Source: Pseudomonas kilonensis (GTDB lineage Bacteria; Pseudomonadota; Gammaproteobacteria; Pseudomonadales; Pseudomonadaceae). From it: 64,000 nucleotides of DNA. The stretch is from contig NZ_LHVH01000017.1 in NCBI RefSeq assembly GCF_001269885.1, positions 248,001 to 312,000 on the forward strand, in the 5' to 3' direction. Positions 63,277 through 64,000 of this stretch are shown here, piece after piece; position 1 is the stretch's first letter, and each line of letters opens with the position of its first letter. The notes beneath the pieces were generated by a model that ran no database searches, had not been told where the DNA came from, and saw only the letters and a list, made by a program, of their open reading frames with translations. Made by a program: the position numbers and the translations under genes.

Positions 63277-64000
63277 ATGGCAGCGCTCATCGGTATCGTC
63301 AGCAAAGTGGTCGGGCAAGTTTTCGCAGAAGCGGCCGGTGGCCTGCGGCGGCCTCTGGTCGAAGGCGATCGGCTTTACGCCGGCGAACACCTGGTCACCG
63401 GTGCCGAAGGGGCCGTGGCTGTTCATATGCAGAACGGCCAGACCTTGACCCTGGGCCGCGAAAGCAACCTGACCCTGACCCCGCAGTTGCTCGCCAACCA
63501 TGCGCCTCATGTCGACACGCCCGACGCGGCGGCACCGAGTGACGCGCAACTGACCGATGTGCAAAAGCTGCAGCAAGCCATCGCTGCCGGTGCCGACCCC
63601 ACCCAGACCGGTGAGGCCACGGCCGCGGGCCCCGAGGGCGGCAATCCGGGGGGCGTGGGCGGCGGGCACAGTTTTGTGCTGCTGGAAGAAGTCGGCGGGG
63701 AAGTCGATCCGCTGATCGGTTTCCCTACGGCCGGGTTCAACGGGATCCCCGAGTTTCCACCGCTGCGCCTGGCCGGTGATCCGGACAACACGGGCGACGA
63801 TGCAACCGTGCCGCCGGTGACACCGGATAACCCGGTGACCCTCGACGGGGTCAATGTCGAGGGCGGCGAGCTGACCACCAACGAGGCCAATCTGGCCGAT
63901 GGTTCGGCCAGTAATCCGGGGGCGCTGGTGCAAAATGGCACCTTCACGGTTTCCGCGCCTGACGGGCTGAGCAGCCTGAGCATCGGCGGTATCAACGTGA
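63277..64000 (+). CDS. lapA: LapA/MapA-type giant adhesin, N-terminal part (runs off window)
   Basis: 241 residues are visible. The N-terminus (MAALIGIVSKVVGQVFAEAA) has no Sec signal and forms the retention module that stays in the LapE pore. FAEAA, EGDRLYAGEHLVTGAEGAV and the LTLTPQLL region match. The TAAG site (residues 115-118) is the LapG protease site of this family. From about residue 160 a Gly/Asp/Pro-rich, repeat-like beta region begins. ATG 63277 is favoured because GGAGG is 8 bases before; ATG 63271 is in frame but too close. The type I machinery is divergent. Whether it is LapA or the second adhesin MapA cannot be told from this fragment. Confidence 0.85.
   Translation, partial: MAALIGIVSKVVGQVFAEAAGGLRRPLVEGDRLYAGEHLVTGAEGAVAVHMQNGQTLTLGRESNLTLTPQLLANHAPHVDTPDAAAPSDAQLTDVQKLQQAIAAGADPTQTGEATAAGPEGGNPGGVGGGHSFVLLEEVGGEVDPLIGFPTAGFNGIPEFPPLRLAGDPDNTGDDATVPPVTPDNPVTLDGVNVEGGELTTNEANLADGSASNPGALVQNGTFTVSAPDGLSSLSIGGINV

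Overview
The window is chromosomal DNA from a member of the Pseudomonas fluorescens group. The evidence is the high GC content, Pseudomonas-typical gene neighbourhoods (aceK, hrpA, the gbuA/gbuR locus, the FabH-like/ECF-sigma pair, a lapEBC-type secretion operon facing a giant adhesin), and more than a dozen REP-type palindromes of the GTGGGAGC...GCTCGCGAT kind. No rRNA, tRNA or CRISPR array was seen.

Layout. 0-6.9 kb: a YafJ-like amidotransferase, DUF2937, a MoxR/VWA pair, a compact DUF4160/DUF2442 pair with an operator-like palindrome over its promoter, DUF748 and cysK. 7-17 kb: two EamA transporters (the first behind a structured leader of about 300 nt), aceK, hrpA and a FabH-like synthase. 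17-27 kb: ECF sigma with a zinc-finger anti-sigma candidate, an OprP/OprO-type porin with a possible Pho box, a FemAB-like acyltransferase, aqpZ, an ABC exporter, periplasmic cyclophilin, an alpha/beta hydrolase, a LysR regulator and azoR. 27-34 kb: hybrid histidine kinase, EamA transporter, YbdG-type mechanosensitive channel and a DEAD-box helicase.

34-42 kb is the accessory part, with lower GC and unlike neighbours. It starts with a secreted protein that joins a BNR/sialidase-like propeller to a domain with one c-type haem site. Next is a palindrome-bounded Y1 (RAYT-like) transposase gene killed by one in-frame TGA. After that come remnants of polymorphic-toxin/immunity cassettes, including an EndoU-like CdiA-CT module. 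Three copies of one 54-bp palindrome sit exactly where the cassette genes are broken. A duplicated truncated antitoxin flanks this zone. A brnTA module beyond it lies between two copies of a DUF899 gene end.

42-50.9 kb: DUF899, DUF2513-like, DUF6279 lipoprotein, a TorF-type outer-membrane protein, a CvfB-like S1 protein, an NCS1 permease behind a sigma-54 promoter and a 33-bp inverted repeat, an MFS transporter with divergent LysR, and a 42-residue protein. 51-57 kb: the guanidinobutyrate locus (SSS transporter, NCS1 transporter, NTF2-like protein, gbuA, divergent gbuR) and a DTW-domain tRNA-modifying enzyme. 57.5-64 kb: a type I secretion operon (TolC-like, ABC, HlyD-like) divergent from a LapA/MapA-type adhesin with a TAAG protease site, running off the window end. 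This arrangement suggests surface attachment through a periplasmically retained adhesin, but no lapD/lapG genes are linked here.
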